DNA of 64,000 bases from Streptomyces xylophagus (GTDB lineage Bacteria > Actinomycetota > Actinomycetes > Streptomycetales > Streptomycetaceae): positions 1 to 64,000 of the forward strand of contig NZ_JNWO01000021.1 of assembly GCF_000716435.1 (NCBI RefSeq), given 5' to 3'. Shown here in pieces: positions 62,833 to 64,000 of this stretch. A model generated the notes under the pieces. That model saw only the letters and a program-made list of their open reading frames with translations, made no database searches and was not told where the DNA came from. The position numbers and the translations under genes were made by a program. How positions within the stretch are numbered: the first letter of the stretch is position 1; every line of letters starts with the position of its first letter.

Positions 62833-63415
62833 CAAGATCGTGCCGCTGGCCGTGAAGATCGTGGTCAGCGGCGGCCTCGGGGTCGGCAAGACCACGTTCA
62901 TCGGGGCCATTTCGGAGATCGAACCCCTCGACACGGAGGCGGCGATCACCGAAGTCTCCGTCGGCGTCGACTCGTTGGAGGGCGTCGAGGCGAAGACCAC
63001 CACGACCGTCGCCCTCGACTTCGGGCGGATCACCCTCGATCCGACGATCGCGCTGTACCTGTTCGGGACGCCCGGGCAGGACCGGTTCTCGTTCCTCTGG
63101 GACGACTTGGTCGAGGGTGCGCTCGGCACGGTGGTCCTCGTGGACACCCGGCGGATCGAGGACTGTTTCCCGGCGGTCGACTACTTCGAGTCGCAGGGCG
63201 CGCCGTTCGTTCTCGCGGTGAATCGGTTCGACGGGGCGGAGCGGTTCGATGTGGACGAGGTGCGGGAGGCGTTGGGGTTGGGGGCGGATGTGCCGGTGCT
63301 GGAGTGCGACGCGCGTGAACGGGGCTCTGTGCGGGACGTGTTGGGGGCGTTGATGGACCGGGTCATCGGGGTTCGGGCCACACCGCGACGCCGTACGGCC
63401 GCCCTGTCGCGATAG
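62816..63415 (+). CDS. cvnD: Conservon small GTPase CvnD
   Basis: 199 residues. G1 is SGGLGVGKTTFIG, G3 is LFGTPGQDRFSF, and G4 is NRFD (NKxD variant). It is an MglA/Rab-like switch, controlled by CvnB and coupled to the kinase CvnA. ATG 62816 lies inside cvnC, with AGGGA seven bases upstream. No cytochrome P450 follows as in some conservons; a terminator and a convergent gene follow instead. Confidence 0.94.
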   Translation: MSGRSDKIVPLAVKIVVSGGLGVGKTTFIGAISEIEPLDTEAAITEVSVGVDSLEGVEAKTTTTVALDFGRITLDPTIALYLFGTPGQDRFSFLWDDLVEGALGTVVLVDTRRIEDCFPAVDYFESQGAPFVLAVNRFDGAERFDVDEVREALGLGADVPVLECDARERGSVRDVLGALMDRVIGVRATPRRRTAALSR

Positions 63416-63421
63416 GCGGGA

Positions 63422-63452
63422 CAGGGGGCCGGTCCGTGAACTCGGCCCCCTG
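63422..63452. terminator. Bidirectional terminator after the conservon
   Basis: A perfect 10-bp stem, CAGGGGGCCG (63422-63431) with CGGCCCCCTG (63443-63452), and an 11-base loop. It sits between the cvnD stop (63415) and the convergent binding-protein stop (63462). Confidence 0.82.
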
Positions 63453-63461
63453 CAGCCCTAG

Positions 63462-64000
63462 TTAGCCCTTTAGTTCCGGTGGGGAGATCTGCGACTTCGC
63501 TATCGCCGAGCCCGTCGTGCCCCACTTCTTGAGGATCTTGTCGTACGTCCCGTCCGCGATCAGCTTGTTCACCGCGGCCTGGAAGGCCGGGGCCAGCTTT
63601 GTGCCCTTCTTGAAGGCGAAGCCGACGTCCAGGCGGTGGAACTCGTTGAGGAACTTGACGCCGGTCTGCTGGGCGACGGCGTAGCGCAGGCCGTTGATCG
63701 TGGACATCACGACGTCGCTGCGGCCCTGCTGGAGGGACGACCAGATCGCGCCGGACTCGCTGTAGGTCTGCACGTCGTACGCCTTCTTGCCGGCGTCCGT
63801 GCAGACCTTCTTGTTCTCCTCGAGCGTGGCCTCGAACGTGGTGCCCGCGCCGGTCGCGACGTTCAGGCCGCACAGCTGCTTGAGGTCGGTGATCTTGCCG
63901 AGCTTGCTGTCCTTGCGGGTGGCGAAGCCCTGGCCGTCGTTGATGTAGGTGACGAAGTCGATCGTCTTGCGCCGTTCGTCGGTCACACCGAAGTTGCTGG
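63462..64000 (-). CDS. Polar amino-acid ABC substrate-binding protein, C-terminal part
   Basis: 179 codons are visible; the 5' end lies beyond the window. NFGVTDERRKTIDFVTYIND, LCGLNVATGAGTTFEATLEE and AYDVQTYSESGAIWSSLQQG match family 3 (glutamate/glutamine/cystine-type) binding proteins. The C-terminus IADGTYDKILKKWGT is standard. Transporter genes would be expected upstream on the minus strand, outside the window. The frame continues open past 63986 to the window end. Confidence 0.92.
   Translation of the reverse strand, partial: SNFGVTDERRKTIDFVTYINDGQGFATRKDSKLGKITDLKQLCGLNVATGAGTTFEATLEENKKVCTDAGKKAYDVQTYSESGAIWSSLQQGRSDVVMSTINGLRYAVAQQTGVKFLNEFHRLDVGFAFKKGTKLAPAFQAAVNKLIADGTYDKILKKWGTTGSAIAKSQISPPELKG

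Overview
The window is a 64 kb piece of a high-GC actinobacterial chromosome, almost certainly Streptomyces. Evidence for this: very strong G/C bias at codon third positions, many GTG (and one TTG) starts, 4-nt ATGA/GTGA overlaps between operon genes, a complete conservon (sensor kinase/roadblock/DUF742/GTPase), a DmdR-type iron box, Rpf-LysM and DUF6243-type small proteins, and two intergenic repeat types I associate with Streptomyces genomes. No insertion sequence, prophage, CRISPR array or tRNA was seen. Most of the window looks like conserved core chromosome.

Layout. 1-160: 3' end of a 5S rRNA and its terminator, so an rRNA operon ends here. 245-5054: an RDD-repeat/TPR/acidic-tail protein, a DUF1015 protein and a HAD phosphatase. 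5103-8117: an iron-box-controlled FecCD-type siderophore ABC importer (two permeases and an ATPase, no binding protein). 8123-13744: SCP2 protein, small protein, tlyA-nadK-recN and a GT4 glycosyltransferase. 13753-19823 (minus): PucR regulator, FAD oxidoreductase, DUF6243-type small protein, exonuclease, GH15 enzyme. 20260-26210: pyrG, ADP-ribose pyrophosphatase, a TPR ATPase, ald. 26571-31148: parA-like gene, a probable ribbon-helix-helix partner, scpA, scpB and an RsuA-type pseudouridine synthase in one run. 31258-33042: NrtR-type regulator and ADP-ribosylglycohydrolase with a candidate operator. 33105-33835: a vapBC-like pair whose toxin carries an in-frame TGA.

33824-36315 (minus): a secreted protein, a six-helix membrane protein, a Tat-exported Rieske protein and a nucleotidyltransferase. 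Between the membrane protein and the Rieske gene lies a 23-bp tandem repeat that forms a chain of three mini-ORFs, each joined to the next by a 4-nt stop/start overlap. 36493-41593: YidB-like protein, aroH-tyrA, then cmk-plsC-der. 41681-44147: two Streptomyces-type unknowns and a secreted Rpf-LysM protein. 44237-50271: a branched-chain-amino-acid-type ABC importer in which both permeases and one ATPase are fused in a 988-residue protein, with its binding protein on the opposite strand. 50318-57552: WYL regulator, I78 inhibitor, PAP2 phosphatase, PIG-V-like mannosyltransferase, DHA2 efflux pump, acyl-CoA dehydrogenase. 57615-63415: SepF, a Cys-rich DUF5685-type protein and the conservon cvnABCD. 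The window ends inside an amino-acid-binding protein gene (minus strand).

Themes: NAD and ADP-ribose metabolism recurs (nadK, ADP-ribose pyrophosphatase, NrtR, ADP-ribosylglycohydrolase), and chromosome organisation is grouped in the parA/RHH/scpAB run. The most unusual local structures are the mini-ORF chain at 34957-35051, the nonsense-interrupted toxin at 33605, the LivH-LivM-LivG fusion, and the low-complexity protein beside the rRNA operon. Start sites were chosen by eye from Shine-Dalgarno spacing, overlaps and family length. Function calls rest on motif recognition, not on searches.
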